64,000 nt of DNA from Primulina eburnea. Taxonomy: Eukaryota > Streptophyta > Magnoliopsida > Lamiales > Gesneriaceae. Of the stretch, positions 10,695 to 21,520 are shown one piece after another. Each line of letters begins with the position of its first letter. The stretch's first letter is position 1. The stretch is taken from the NCBI RefSeq assembly GCF_022965805.1, contig NC_133101.1, positions 43,685,642-43,749,641 of the forward strand, written 5' to 3'. A program made the position numbers and the translations under genes. The notes beneath the pieces are model-generated. The model was not told the origin of the DNA, did no database searches, and saw only the letters and a program-made list of their open reading frames with translations.

Positions 10695-11408
10695 TGTAAT
10701 GCCCGAGATGTTATCATTTTTGGGAGACCCCGAAAATAAAAATATTTGATTTAAATTCTTGGGATGGCAATTTCGTAATTTTTGGATGGCATTTTCGTAA
10801 TTATTGGATGGCAATGGCATTTTCGATAATTATTGGATGGCAATGGCATTTTCGTAAATATTGGATGGTATTTTCGTCATATTGAGAGAATTTGGGCGAA
10901 TTTTGAGATGAAGCCACGTGTGATTTCATGCATGCAATATATATATGTAATTCGTTTCTACTCCCTTCAGAATAGCCAAAGCCGAGAATTCTTTCGTGAA
11001 TCTTCAAGTTTCCTTTTGCTTAAAAAATTGATTTTGTTTGATCCGGTTATCAGAATTTGAATCCGACTTCAGTACTGTGATCCTTGCATCGACAGCTACT
11101 ACTGGACGTAAGTTTTATTGATTTTTGGTATCATTTGAAAATATGATGTTGTAGGAATTTGATATAATTCATATATGATGTTCTGGATATGTTAGACATC
11201 GTAGAATCGAAGTCAGATCAGAAAACGGATTGATTCTGGAATTGTTACGATTTTCTGATTATATTGATTTGGGAGTCGAATAGATTTGAGTGATGGACTG
11301 GTTACAAATTATACCTGATATGGGTTATGGTTTGTAATTGATATCTAGTGATACTGTATTGACGGGAGTACCGAGATTGTACCGTTATGCTGTTGATTTG
11401 AATTAATT

Positions 11409-11557
11409 CAGATTAATCTAACTCAGTGTTGTATTGAGAATGGAATATTGATATTATGATTCTCGATATGTCGTTTCAGATTTACAGAGACAGTCTTGAG
11501 TTCAGAATTGATATTGCTTCAGACCGAGACTACAAACGAAAGGTATAAGTCAATGTG
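11409..11557 (+). repeat. 149-bp direct duplication flanking G, left copy
   Basis: It runs from CAGATTAATC to GTCAATGTG and is repeated at 15337-15485 with a few substitutions. It is far longer than the 5-bp TSD made by integrase elsewhere in the window. G starts immediately after it with 2 bp of shared sequence. Confidence 0.85.
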
Positions 11558-11892
11558 TGACGCGATCCCGACCACGAGATCTCTGATTTTTCCCGATCTT
11601 TGAAACAAGTAATTGATAGGTGTGATAATCGCCTCTAGATCACGCGGTCTAGCAACAATTAATAAACGAAAGAACAATCTCATTCAAGAGAACCTCCAAA
11701 GAACCCGTCCTTGGCAACCCTCGTGATATTCGATTGACAAATGCCACAAAAGATAAATCTTTTGATAAGTTTGATTTGATACAACGCAAAAGTTATAACG
11801 AAACTTAAGCTTGTGTTTGAGAGAATTCTCAATGATAAAATATCATAAAAGATGAATAATAATCAATTGTTGTTTACAATGATGAAATTTTC

Positions 11893-11904
11893 GAGTATAT
11901 ATTG
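11893..11904 (-). promoter_or_regulatory. TATA-like box in the terminal part of G
   Basis: On the minus strand ACAATATATACTC lies about 90 bp after the inverted-repeat array. This is the same array-then-TATA order as in U3 of other LTRs here, and supports 11556 to about 12200 being an LTR. Confidence 0.45.
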
Positions 11905-11989
11905 TCTCAAAATCAAAAGATATCAAATCTACTTGCCAAAATAAATAAAACTCTAAAATAGGAAAAATAAATCTCCGCCAAAACTAAAG

Positions 11990-12176
11990 GGCACGGACCC
12001 CGTGTATGCCTCCGGGTGAGGGTCCGTGTAGGCTCTATAAAATTACTCTCCGGAAAACAATGGACACGGACCCCGTGCACAGGTCCGTGCTCGGGTCCGT
12101 GTAGACTCGGGTTTCTCCTTCTCGACTGTACTGGGCACGGACCCCGTGTGCAGGTCCGTTCTCGGGTCCGTGTACA
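11990..12176 (-). repeat. CACGGACC inverted-repeat array of G
   Basis: Three units with a period of about 72 bp start near 11990, 12063 and 12134. Each contains CACGGACCCCGTG (arms CACGG / CCGTG) and a downstream GGTCCGTG that pairs with CACGGACC. The two units on the ORF2 side are also read as the C-terminal codons of ORF2, so part of the array is translated. Confidence 0.8.
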
Positions 12177-13999
12177 CTTGGTCCTCCCAATTCTGCTTGA
12201 ATGATGTTCCGTTGACCTCCAAACGTACTCCCATGCATCACGACTCTTTCAAGGCTTGTATCCTTGCTTGCAAGCTCTTCTCGATCACTCATGAGTCCAC
12301 GCAATGCATCCTTGAATCTTCTACTAACCACTAGCACGTCATGCCTAGCCAGATTCACATCATACTCCCCTTCTTCAAAAAGATTTGTCCTCAAATCTTG
12401 CCTACCTACACAAAAACGAAACAAGTTAATAATAAAAAGAATTAAATTATCAACATGCTTACCTTTAAGCTCAAGTTTGTAGACTTTATCATTTGCTCGC
12501 TCACTTAGCACTGGAATTCCCAACATCACCATTGTCTTTCCTACAAACTCATCAACTTTACCAAACATCAAATAACAAATGACACCAAATGATAAAATAC
12601 CATTAAGTATCACAAAAATTAAGTTCCTCCCTTTCTTAGACCTAGTTAACACCAAAGCAAGTATCATACCAATGTAAGTATATTGCTTACTAGGACTAAG
12701 AATTAAGTCATGCATGTCATAAAACCCTAGCCTAGTTGCTATCTTCATACATGCAAGACCCTCGTCACAACACCATTCGACATACCTCTTCATATGTAAC
12801 CAACATAGAAATTCATGCATCTTATCTATAATGAAATCATAACAATATTCATCACTAGCGGGTAACTCATAAAATGAGCATAACATGAACAATTTAATCT
12901 CCTTAAAAATATATTCATCATGAACAAAGAAATTCTTATATTCATCCATGCTCTTCCCAAAGTCTTCATCAAACAAGTAGGAATCATGCAAATAGAACAC
13001 ACTAGGCGTACTACCCATGGACACATTTAACTCATCACAAAGGTTTGAACACAATGCATACAATTCATTGTTATAACAAAGACTCATCAATTTGACAACT
13101 TGTGAAGGATCACCATCAATAATATCTAAGCTTAAAGCATGTGGTTCCTCACTAATATAAAACCCATAAAAACTAAAACTCACATAATTACTAGGGAAAA
13201 GTAGCTCATACCTCATAGTTGTTGCATTAACAACTATTTTTACCTCTCCTCGATTGATATGTGGATCAACCCATTGAACCCATCCATCCTCGCCACTCAC
13301 TTGCCTCCTCATCTCGAGGGAGCCAAAGGCCTGCAAAGAAGAATTAATATTGCTCGGGATTGAACCAGCTATATCACCACTAGATATATAAACCACATCT
13401 TTGTACAAAGGTATTTGGAGAGATTTATACAAAATTAAACCACTCTCATACTCACTCTTTTGGGCCTTTAATTTATTTTCTTTTTCCCTTCTTTTGGCCT
13501 CTTTTGCATTTTCTTTTTCTTTTCCTTCTATGGCCATCTCACTCTTTTGATCCCTCATTCTTTCGGCCATTTTAAATTCTTTTTCACTCTCACAATTAAA
13601 TTGCAGTTGATCATCAGTAGTTACAATTGAGATATGTTGATCAAGAAAGATACATGATGAATCATAACATGCGTGAAACAAATTATTGCTACTCTCTCCT
13701 TTCTCCTCCTTAGCACACACATTAGAAGCAAATTCACCATCTAAGGATTCACCCTCCACAGCACAACGTTCTATGCTCAAGTCAGAAATCAGTGGAGTGC
13801 CAACCTCCTCAATTCTCTCAACCTCCACTTTAGGCTCAACATCAATGCTCACTTCAACTCCACACTCGACTGCAACCTTAGATTCACATTCAACTACCAC
13901 CTCAACCTCATCCTCAACCTCCACTTGAGATCCAAGCCCAACCGCAACATCAACCTCCATTTGAGATTTAAGCTCAACTGGCGATTTTACTACAGTCAC
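12035..13999 (-). CDS. ORF2 of G, long protein of unknown function
   Basis: 654 codons stay open, the longest frame in the window. It follows gag in the same frame after one TAG, so the annotated GTG-type start at 13999 may be artificial and the product may be a readthrough extension of Gag. The N-terminal 60 residues are acidic with Val-Glu repeats. Residues around 150-185 are a charged Lys/Glu-rich coiled-coil-like block. The middle has no family I recognise. Near residues 445-495 and 540-555 are strongly hydrophobic stretches (such as NLIFVILNGILSFGVICYLMF reading across 20-odd residues) that could be membrane segments. The part with NDKVYKLELKGK and DLRTNLFEEGEYD resembles the tail that follows integrase in some Gypsy polyproteins. 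So pol seems to have been replaced while the extreme C-terminus was kept. Function is unknown. Confidence 0.65.
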   Translation of the reverse strand: MTVVKSPVELKSQMEVDVAVGLGSQVEVEDEVEVVVECESKVAVECGVEVSIDVEPKVEVERIEEVGTPLISDLSIERCAVEGESLDGEFASNVCAKEEKGESSNNLFHACYDSSCIFLDQHISIVTTDDQLQFNCESEKEFKMAERMRDQKSEMAIEGKEKENAKEAKRREKENKLKAQKSEYESGLILYKSLQIPLYKDVVYISSGDIAGSIPSNINSSLQAFGSLEMRRQVSGEDGWVQWVDPHINRGEVKIVVNATTMRYELLFPSNYVSFSFYGFYISEEPHALSLDIIDGDPSQVVKLMSLCYNNELYALCSNLCDELNVSMGSTPSVFYLHDSYLFDEDFGKSMDEYKNFFVHDEYIFKEIKLFMLCSFYELPASDEYCYDFIIDKMHEFLCWLHMKRYVEWCCDEGLACMKIATRLGFYDMHDLILSPSKQYTYIGMILALVLTRSKKGRNLIFVILNGILSFGVICYLMFGKVDEFVGKTMVMLGIPVLSERANDKVYKLELKGKHVDNLILFIINLFRFCVGRQDLRTNLFEEGEYDVNLARHDVLVVSRRFKDALRGLMSDREELASKDTSLERVVMHGSTFGGQRNIIQAELGGPSVHGPENGPAHGVRAQYSREGETRVYTDPSTDLCTGSVSIVFRRVIL

Positions 14000-14002
14000 C
14001 TC

Positions 14003-14725
14003 CTAACGTGGACATTGGGTGATATCATGCCCAATTTCAAAACACCAACAACATATAATATCACAAGTACTAGAATTTGAGTTTTTAAATGTACCTTGAT
14101 ATTCATATTTGCTAGCTTCACGTCTCGCCTCCTTCTTTGGCGTATCACTGATTTTCTCTCCCAAGCTCCTCCGCCAAGGGGATGTCAAGGGCTCTCTATG
14201 CACATCTCTCCTACCACCTCTCATATTAATGTGTTTTGGAGCAAATTGCTTCCTCATCACCCTTTTCATCTCATCCCACGTAACTATAGGGTCATCCCCA
14301 CATCGTCTCCTACGCAATACTAACTTATCCCACCAAGTCGTAGCATAGTCGGTAAACTCACTGCAAGCTCGTCTTACCTTCATTGCTTCAGTATAATCAT
14401 CCCGGCTCTCAAATACACACTCCATTCTCTCTTCCCACTCAAGGTACGCCTTCGGATCGGCTTCCCCACTGAAAGATAGAATGGTCATCTTTGTGCCACT
14501 CAGTCTATACCCTTCTCGGCTTCTATACCCATTATCCTCATCAAATCTCCTATCATCATAACGATCCAAATGCAATACTCTATCCCCACCAAATCTACTA
14601 CCTCGTCTCTTCTCATTGGCACCACACTCAAGCCTATCCAACCTTTCATGTAAAGGCTTAAACTCCTTCTCCCACATTTCACCCAACCCCCTTAACAAGC
14701 TTTGAAATTGACGATCGTCAACCAT
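14003..14725 (-). CDS. Gag of element G
   Basis: 240 residues starting MVDDRQFQSLLRG, an ATG shortly after a leader region. A coiled-coil-like start (GEMWEKEFKPLHERLDRLE) is followed by an Arg/Asp-rich linker and a Retrotrans_gag domain (about residues 75-165: FSGEADPKAYLEWEERME, ATTWWDKL, WDEMKRVMRKQF). A canonical zinc knuckle CCWCFEIGHDITQC lies at the very end. The TAG follows two codons after the knuckle and the frame continues into ORF2. No internal stops or frameshifts were seen, unlike the gag genes of C, E and O. It would form the particle and package G RNA, with enzymes supplied by another element. Confidence 0.85.
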   Translation of the reverse strand: MVDDRQFQSLLRGLGEMWEKEFKPLHERLDRLECGANEKRRGSRFGGDRVLHLDRYDDRRFDEDNGYRSREGYRLSGTKMTILSFSGEADPKAYLEWEERMECVFESRDDYTEAMKVRRACSEFTDYATTWWDKLVLRRRRCGDDPIVTWDEMKRVMRKQFAPKHINMRGGRRDVHREPLTSPWRRSLGEKISDTPKKEARREASKYEYQGTFKNSNSSTCDIICCWCFEIGHDITQCPR

Positions 14726-14775
14726 TATACCTGCAAGAAAAGGTTATTATAAAACAATAAAAAAAAATAAAGTTT

Positions 14776-14935
14776 CCTCACCACAAAACCTCACAAATCA
14801 CTCCAATGAGAATTCACTCGCACTCACCACAAAACCTCACAAATCACTCCAATGAAAATTCACTCGCACTCGTCTTTTTTCCTCACCACAAAACCTCACA
14901 ATTCATTCCAATGAAAATTCACTCCACTCAAATAT
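14776..14935 (-). repeat. Tandem repeat in the leader of G
   Basis: Three copies of a unit of about 48-57 bp share CCTCACCACAAAACCTCACA and then CACTCCAATGAAAATTCACT. The unit sits directly upstream of gag on the minus strand. Confidence 0.75.
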
Positions 14936-15183
14936 TTTCACTCCAGTGAGAATTCTCAAGGGCGCTTAAGTCTCGTGGCTTCCACGTATCAAACTTATGA
15001 GATTAATCTAATGACGCTTGAAATTCGACTCACTTAGACCACACAAGAACAAGCAACTTTGAAAATTGACTAGAATGCGACTAAATGACAAGAACAAACT
15101 TAACGCTGAAGTATATAAGCGCTAAAATTCCAACAAACACCCGATTCAATTTTAATTTTTTTTTCTCTTTTTTTTTTCGGTTG

Positions 15184-15336
15184 AACAGTACGCTACAGTA
15201 CTGTGAATAGTAAATCCGGCATAAACAGTTCTTTCGGAATGAACAGTTGATCCGGCTTGAACAGTACTCCGGCAACGAACAGTGATTTCCGAAATTATGA
15301 ACAGTAATTTCCGAAGTGAACAGTATTCGCGATGAA
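15184..15336 (-). repeat. ACTGTTC repeat cluster in the 5' leader of G
   Basis: About nine copies of ACTGTTC (plus strand GAACAGT) or close variants recur every 15-25 bp, several joined to CCGGA or TTCCGAA. Such spaced short repeats could be a protein or RNA binding array. No function can be assigned from sequence. Confidence 0.7.
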
Positions 15337-15485
15337 CAGATTAATCAGACTCAGTGTTGTATTGAGAATGGAATATTGATATTATGATTCTCGATATGTC
15401 GTTTCAGATTTACAGAGACAGTCTTGAGTTCAGAATTGATATTACTTCAGACCGAGACTACAAACGAAAAGTATAAGTCAATGTG
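15337..15485 (+). repeat. 149-bp direct duplication flanking G, right copy
   Basis: Second copy of 11409-11557. From here LTR B continues to 16450 without a break. Confidence 0.85.
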
Positions 15486-18379
15486 GTATTGGGAGATGGA
15501 CTTGATTCGGTTTAGACTTGAGTTTCCCTAAATCACATACTTTACTTTATTGCATTGATATTTGCACTGATTTGATTGATATACTTGTTCTCTTGAATTA
15601 TATATAACAGGTAGTAGATGAGCAATCTTGTGACAGAAGTTCCTGATAGTGGTGGGATCGCCACGGGAACATTGCACGATGTCACAAGATAGTATAGAAA
15701 TCTTGTAGACGAAAGTACCTGATAGTGGCGGGATCGCCACGGGCACATTGAATGATGTCTCAAGATAAGGATGTTAGCGATATAGCTACAGTCCATGACG
15801 GTTAGGTCAGGACACCGGATGTTTGGTTATATCGAGTAATAGGATTGGAATTCTTCTATTACGGAATTCGATATAGGAACACCATATTTGGTTATATCGA
15901 GTAATAGGAACAGAGTTCCTTCTATTACGGAATTCGATATAGGAACACCACATTTGGAAACCGGGATCCCTAGACTAGGATTGAGTCTAGTCTGAATGAT
16001 TGTTCATGTTTCAGATTTTGAGACATATATTTGTTACCTGATTACATGCTTTATATTTATTTATATTATTCCATGTTTCGTTGATTTATACTGGGATTTA
16101 TTCTCACCGGAGTTATCCGGCTGTTGTCTTGTCTGTATGTGTACATGACAACAGGTGGGACAGGATCAGGGTCCAGGAGATGAGGAGAGATCGTGATTAG
16201 AGGGGAGACTACGGAATTTGATTATGATGTATAATAGGGTTTGAACACTTGACATTAGTTGTTAAACCTTAGTTTAGTTTGAATGCATGCAGTACAGGAC
16301 TTGTATTGTATTTTATACTGATATGTATATGAGTTTGATTTCACTACGTTCCGCATTTTTAAAAAAAAATTTAGACCCTGTTTTATATTTGATTAATTAG
16401 TCCCAATGACGATTATGATTATGATTATGATTAGCGTCCGGGCCCCCACACATAGGGTGTTTAAAATGTTACCTATCAATCTCAAATATTTATGTAATGG
16501 CTCCAACCAAGTTGGAAACAACTTTGCTCTTCAAAGGCAAGACAAATCTACAAGCTCTCCTTGTTCTTGAGTCCTTCCTTCAAAAGCAAGCCCACCACCA
16601 AACTGAAAAAATCCACCTTACAATTGCACTAGAAAATATAGGGTATTTTTCTTTGAGAAGAGAATTGTTTCTCCAACAATTGAATAACAAAAATTTGAGG
16701 AGAAAAGTGAAGGGAATATCCTCTTGAGATTTCGGCCAAGGCTTCAAGGAAGGGAGGAGAATGAGTTTTCTTGGTGTTGTAAAAGGTTGAATCAAAAGTT
16801 GCATGTTATGCAATTTTTTAATGAAAATTATTCCCCAACCCTTCACCTCCCAAGCATGCTTTTTTGACTTGGGCTTGTAACAATTACAAGGCCCATGGTC
16901 TTTTATTTAAATGTTCCAAACATATTTGAGTCCATTTAAAGTTTACTTGATTTTACTCAAACCCACTAATTCAATAATTATTTATAATTGGGCTCTGCAA
17001 GGCCCAATGTTATTTAATTAATTCAACACTTGAATTAATTTAATTATTTGGAATCTACTAGGCCCACTAGTGTTTAATTAATTCAACACTTGAATTAATT
17101 TAATTTAGTCCATAATAATGTTTATGAAAATCACAATTTTCAAATACATTATTTATTTGGCAACTTTTATTTAAGAACACATTCATAAATTAAAAATTTC
17201 ATTTCCATTATAGAAGTCATACTTCTATTTTTCCTTACGCTTATAAACTCATTTATAAGCCGTTCAACACATTGAACTATTTTACTTCTCAACGGGATCT
17301 AGAAAGCTAGTACTTGTGTGGCCCTCAATGGTTCATTGATACAACTAGCCGTGGGTTCACATCTCCATGTGATTCGGACTAAACATGTCCTTATACGAGC
17401 ATACCCCAATTGCTCCATTCTTGATAACAAGAACGTCAGAACTAAAGTCTGATAATACCCAACCAATCATGTTAAACGCCTTGCAGCATCTCTTACATGA
17501 TTCCCTAGGTATCAAATAATAGTGCCTGCAAGAAGCATTCAATTATGGTTAGCGTACAGTACGGTCCCTTCAATTCATATATCCTGACTGATTCGACAAC
17601 CATTGGCATATCGAGAGTTGTCAATGATCGATACTATGTGTCATGTTGTAGTTGCATAGATGGTGTAATCTATGAAACCCCTTTCATAATTACCACCATA
17701 CTCTGATCAGAGATTTCAAACTACATACACATGATATCACATAGGATATCCATACCCGAAGGTAAGTGGTGAATCCCCGACTACAATGCATCGACTCCTA
17801 AATGTTTCGACAGAACACCCAACCTTGCCACCTGATGACCCCTTGAGAGTCGGTAAACAAGTCAAAGTGCAATGATAGCATATATAGTCTCAATGTTGTC
17901 CCGAGTCATAAGGACTAATGGTGTACAACCATAAACTAGGACGTTTCAACTCGATAAGTGAAAACCACTTGGAAAGTCCTTTATGGAGGGTTGTTCAGTG
18001 CACTCTACAAGGAGCACCTATCTGCATGTTCGGACATCACAATGTCCCCTACCAATGAAACATGTTACTCACGTCGCAAATACTAGTCTCGAACTCGAGC
18101 GGCCTATATCCTTCTTAGCGGCGGCTGAATCGACTAGGAAATGTTTAGAATATACAGCATTACAAATAAGAGTTTCATTATACTCATCATATGAGCATCT
18201 CATATTCTTGCTACTATTTGTATATTCAAGGGCTTTATCTATGCAACTACCATGGGTATACAGTTAAAGAAGTGCCAAACCAATAATTTCAAATATTATT
18301 AAAATAAAGATTGTTTATACATAGAGTTTAAACATGATCCCTCGGCCAATACTTGGCTCGACGGGCACCTACTCTAACA

Positions 18380-19304
18380 CAGCGTGCATGGGGCTGAGGG
18401 CTAGGGCTATGTCGGTCCAGGAGGGTCCAGAGGTTGGCTAGAAAGAGTTGGTTCGGGTCTTGTCCTCATTGGTTTGAGCTAGGGTCGAAATTTATGAGGA
18501 TAGATACACTAGGGTTTTCAATGCTTGTCTGCTGAAAATTCTAACAAGCAGCAGCATGTTTTATTGGGTTCAAAACGGCTGGAATTGCGTGGTCTAGGGG
18601 CTGGTAGGGAGTGATTATGTTGTTGTTTAAGTTTGGAAATATTTGGTTAAGTTTCAGGTTGATTCGGGTTAAAACAAGACAAATCGAATAAGTTATGAAA
18701 CGTGCTCAAGGTTACATCTAGGAAATGATTATAAATATGTTTTGAGGTGTTTTTATGAGTTTTGTTGGCTTCGGGTCGAAATTTTGAGGTCCAGGAATAA
18801 AATGGTCAATTAGGGTTTCCAGGGGCGAAATGGTCATTTTGCACCCGAGCCGAGTTAGTAGTCCTGACAGGGCCCTGATCAAAATTTGACATGTTTTAAA
18901 TGTATATGTTATATCGATCATGACTTTTTATGTATATATGAAAAATACGTTGCATGCTTGATTTTAAGGAAATTTACGTATATGCATGATTTTTATAAGT
19001 GATGAAGTTGACAAGTTTTGAAGGATACGAGTTGATTATGACTAATACGAACATTAATATGAATATGAACATGGAAGGCCAATGCTCAGTGGATGGTTAA
19101 AACTGTTGTTGATGTCCCCGCCATTGGGCACCACAGTTATACGTAGATGAATCCATCAAATAGAGATGATACGATAGTCAAAACTAATAATCTGAATTCA
19201 ATAAAGAAAATGAAAATGTATATAATGACATGATGGGATAGTTATGGACACATTTATGCTTTGACAAGTTATGTTTAAGCTCATGCTTTTACAATCATGA
19301 AATG
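18380..19304 (+). repeat. LTR K, third piece
   Basis: Gene-free LTR body between H and L. It contains the TSD copy of H at its left edge and the TSD copy of L (AAATG, 19300-19304) at its right edge. Nothing coding was recognised. Confidence 0.6.
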
Positions 19305-20714
19305 TGAAGGATCGTGTGTGCTAGTGCCTTCGAAGGCATTTTGCCCACAACAGTCTCCAATGAGCTTCAATAGCTCATGTTCTAAGAATATTAACACCGA
19401 TGAATTAAATCGAGTTTGGTTAAAAACCAAGCGGAAGAAACTCGAAGAAATCCATCATGAAGAATACTGTTATATATAGAAAACGTTTCAACTTATGTAA
19501 ACTGACTAACTGAAATAAGACAGATTAGTTTTTGCATTCTTCAGTTCAGTTACAGTGACAACTGAACTGACGAATACTACAACTGATCAAAACAGTTTGA
19601 AAACAATAGTTAATCTGTTAAATACACAAGATATGTTTATGGATGTTCAGAGACTTCAAATGCTCCTACGTCACCCCTTCTATCTCCACGGATAGGATCC
19701 ACTAGAAGACTTTGATTTATACAACTACTTGTACAAACCCACTCAGCTAGGACTTACACATTGCCTAAACTGAACTACTAGCTACGACTGAAGGCAGCAC
19801 CTTCCAGCCAACACTTTTTTAACGTCTATGTGTCAAAGACTATATACACGAGTTTAACGTCTTTGTGCAAGACTTTTTTTGAGTGTTTTTGAGAGTGAGT
19901 GTGTATGTGAGAACTGAACAAAAGTGTTCTCACACACTGAGGGACAATGGCTTCTAAACTAAGCAGATACAACGATAACGAGTTCCCTCTGGTCTTGAAT
20001 GCTTCTATAAGCTGATTTGACTTTGAAGTGTGCCCTACTCTCTTTCTATCTTGAGTTGTATATCTTATTTGAGTCTTCATCGATTTTCTTTTTATATAGG
20101 CGGGAAAAGCTGATCGTACAGTGAGACTCCTTTATTGTATCCGTTGAATTTGAACCGACTTCTTGGACTTTGTGTCTCTTCTTTTTGACTGCCCTTCTGA
20201 AGCGTTTTGTCTTTAATGCTCTGATGCAACGTCCATTATTGTCCTTTGACTGGATAATGGCTTTGTACCTTCTCGCACAGCTGGAATCCACTTGAAAGAG
20301 TTTGTCTTCATCCATAACTGAAAGATTCTAACTGATGCTTCGAACTGGTCAGTTTAACTGATATTTCAATTGGGCTGGTGAAATTAGTTGACTCGCCAGT
20401 GGAACTGATTTCACACTCGTTCAGTTGGACTGATCAGCTGGGTTTCTTCATCAGTTTAACACTCCTTTGGCTGGCCAGGCTTCTGAGGTTTTTCTGCTGA
20501 ATCACCTATCAACTGGACAATCAGCTGGACTGCTCAATTGACGTAACCAGTTAGACTGATTCATTTTGTGCGATTAGTTGGGTCTTCAGTTTTGCGATGT
20601 AAACATCTCATTAGTGATCCTAGATGTTGCACACTAAGGTAGATCATTAGTAACACAATTAACAAGTTTTGTTATCATCAAAATCAAGATTGCAAACTTG
20701 AAAAAGTTCCAAAA
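19305..20714 (-). repeat. 3' LTR of L
   Basis: 1410 bp, matching the right LTR over its length with scattered differences. A TATA-like box (minus strand CTATATAAAAAG) lies at about 20091-20102. Upstream of it, at 20330-20600, is a cluster of CAGTTGGACTGATC and AACTGATCAG-like palindromic words. Confidence 0.85.
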
Positions 20715-21520
20715 ATCTCCCCTTTTTTATGGTTACAAAACTTGAGCAGTTAAGCGCAATATATTTAGGTTAAGAGTTAGTACATTCAAATTATCGAAAG
20801 CTCCCCCTTAAAAACTGAATTAAAGAAATTTAAAACAGAACTTTTCAGTTGACTGAGAGAGTAACTAGATTTTAAGCTAATATTTGTTACAAAGGAAATC
20901 TCTCCCCTCAGAAACTGAATAAAACCCGTATTTGAGAAATATTTAAATTAGTCAATTAATCATTCAAGCATTGTAATCAAGATAACTGAGAATATCTGTT
21001 CAATACCAACGGAACACAATTGAATAAGCATGATTTTTTATTTAAATAAGTTTTTCAAGAATTTACATCTGAGTTTATATATCAGTTGAAAAAGGAAAAT
21101 TGCTATAACAATAGCATATTTTGAACATCATCGATATCAGATAGAACTGGATATACCATCAGCTAGTCTTAATAGCTTGAACTTCTGCATCAGTTGTGAG
21201 TTCCATTTGCTAGAGAAACGAGTTAAACTGCTTTGGACTTGTCCTCTGTGCTCACTCAACTGGTCGAGGAGGCTCTGATTAGGCTCACGTGGAGTTCAGC
21301 TGGTGATTAAATCAACCAACATCCCAACATAGATGAGTTTCATCTGAAGAACAACTGACTTGGTAGGTTTGCAACTAATTTCTTGTTCAGTGAGCAATTT
21401 AGCTGTGCATCTTTGCATATGTTCCTCAGTTCCTTGCAGCCTGATTAAAAACTCAAAGTTAAGAAATTGGAGAAGTGGCCATAACGAAAATTGCAGGACT
21501 AATCCTCTCAACTCTTTATG
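20715..21520 (-). other. Internal region of L, non-coding
   Basis: AT-rich internal sequence with two CT-rich blocks (20727-20735 and about 20809-20817) that are PPT-like on the minus strand. No gag or pol motif is readable, so this is the residue of an internally deleted or never-coding element. Confidence 0.6.

Larger units (their letters stand above)
11556..15338 (-). mobile_element. G: gag-only non-autonomous Gypsy-like element
   Basis: A minus-strand element without protease, RT, RNase H or integrase. From 5' to 3' on the minus strand: a leader with ACTGTTC repeats (15184-15336), a tandem-repeat leader (14776-14935), gag (14725-14003), a single TAG, ORF2 (13999-12035), an inverted-repeat array (11990-12176), a TATATA box (about 11895-11902) and an LTR-like end TGTGACGCGATCCC at 11556 (plus-strand reading). 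A second LTR is not present on the right side, which joins directly to duplicated B sequence. So either the 5' LTR was lost or the element is a fragment. Its promoter-like end suggests 11556 to about 12200 is the 3' LTR. Confidence 0.7.
4055..16450 (+). mobile_element. B: Tekay/Del-like Gypsy element with two LTRs
   Basis: It has a 5' LTR at 4055-5855, a tRNA-Met PBS at 5861, gag, protease-RT-RNase H-integrase with a chromodomain-like tail, a PPT at about 10682, and a 3' LTR from 10695 to 16450. TSD CATAG is perfect (4050-4054 and 16451-16455). The 3' LTR is split by element G. The LTRs differ at roughly 1 percent of the sites I compared, yet the polyprotein has about ten disabling stops or frameshifts. 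B sits inside Copia LTR H. Confidence 0.93.
10695..16450 (+). repeat. 3' LTR of B, interrupted by G and partly duplicated
   Basis: The left piece is 10695-11557 and the right piece 15337-16450. The two overlap by 149 bp of B sequence (11409-11557 and 15337-15485). Both overlap copies carry a variant base (GAATGGAAT) absent from the 5' LTR (GAATAGAAT), so they derive from this LTR itself. The end is GGGCCCCCACA at 16450. Confidence 0.88.
3905..18379 (-). mobile_element. H: Copia solo LTR, interrupted by element B
   Basis: On the minus strand an LTR starts TGTTAGAGTAGGTGCCCGTC at 18379 and ends ...CCGATCCTCTTTCA at 3905. Its body matches the LTRs of Copia element O (51060 and 57913). Two pieces, 16456-18379 and 3905-4054, total about 2.07 kb and are separated only by B and its TSD. 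Flanks show an imperfect 5-bp TSD, CAGCA (3900-3904) and CAGCG (18380-18384), and both flanks are LTR K. No internal Copia sequence remains. It carries only one copy of an 80-90 bp segment that is tandemly doubled in O. Confidence 0.85.

Noticed and set aside
20046..20315. Basic 89-codon frame, similar at 22743-23099
   Set aside because: Part of the L LTRs; the similarity is due to the LTR pair, and the frame spans the predicted TATA region.
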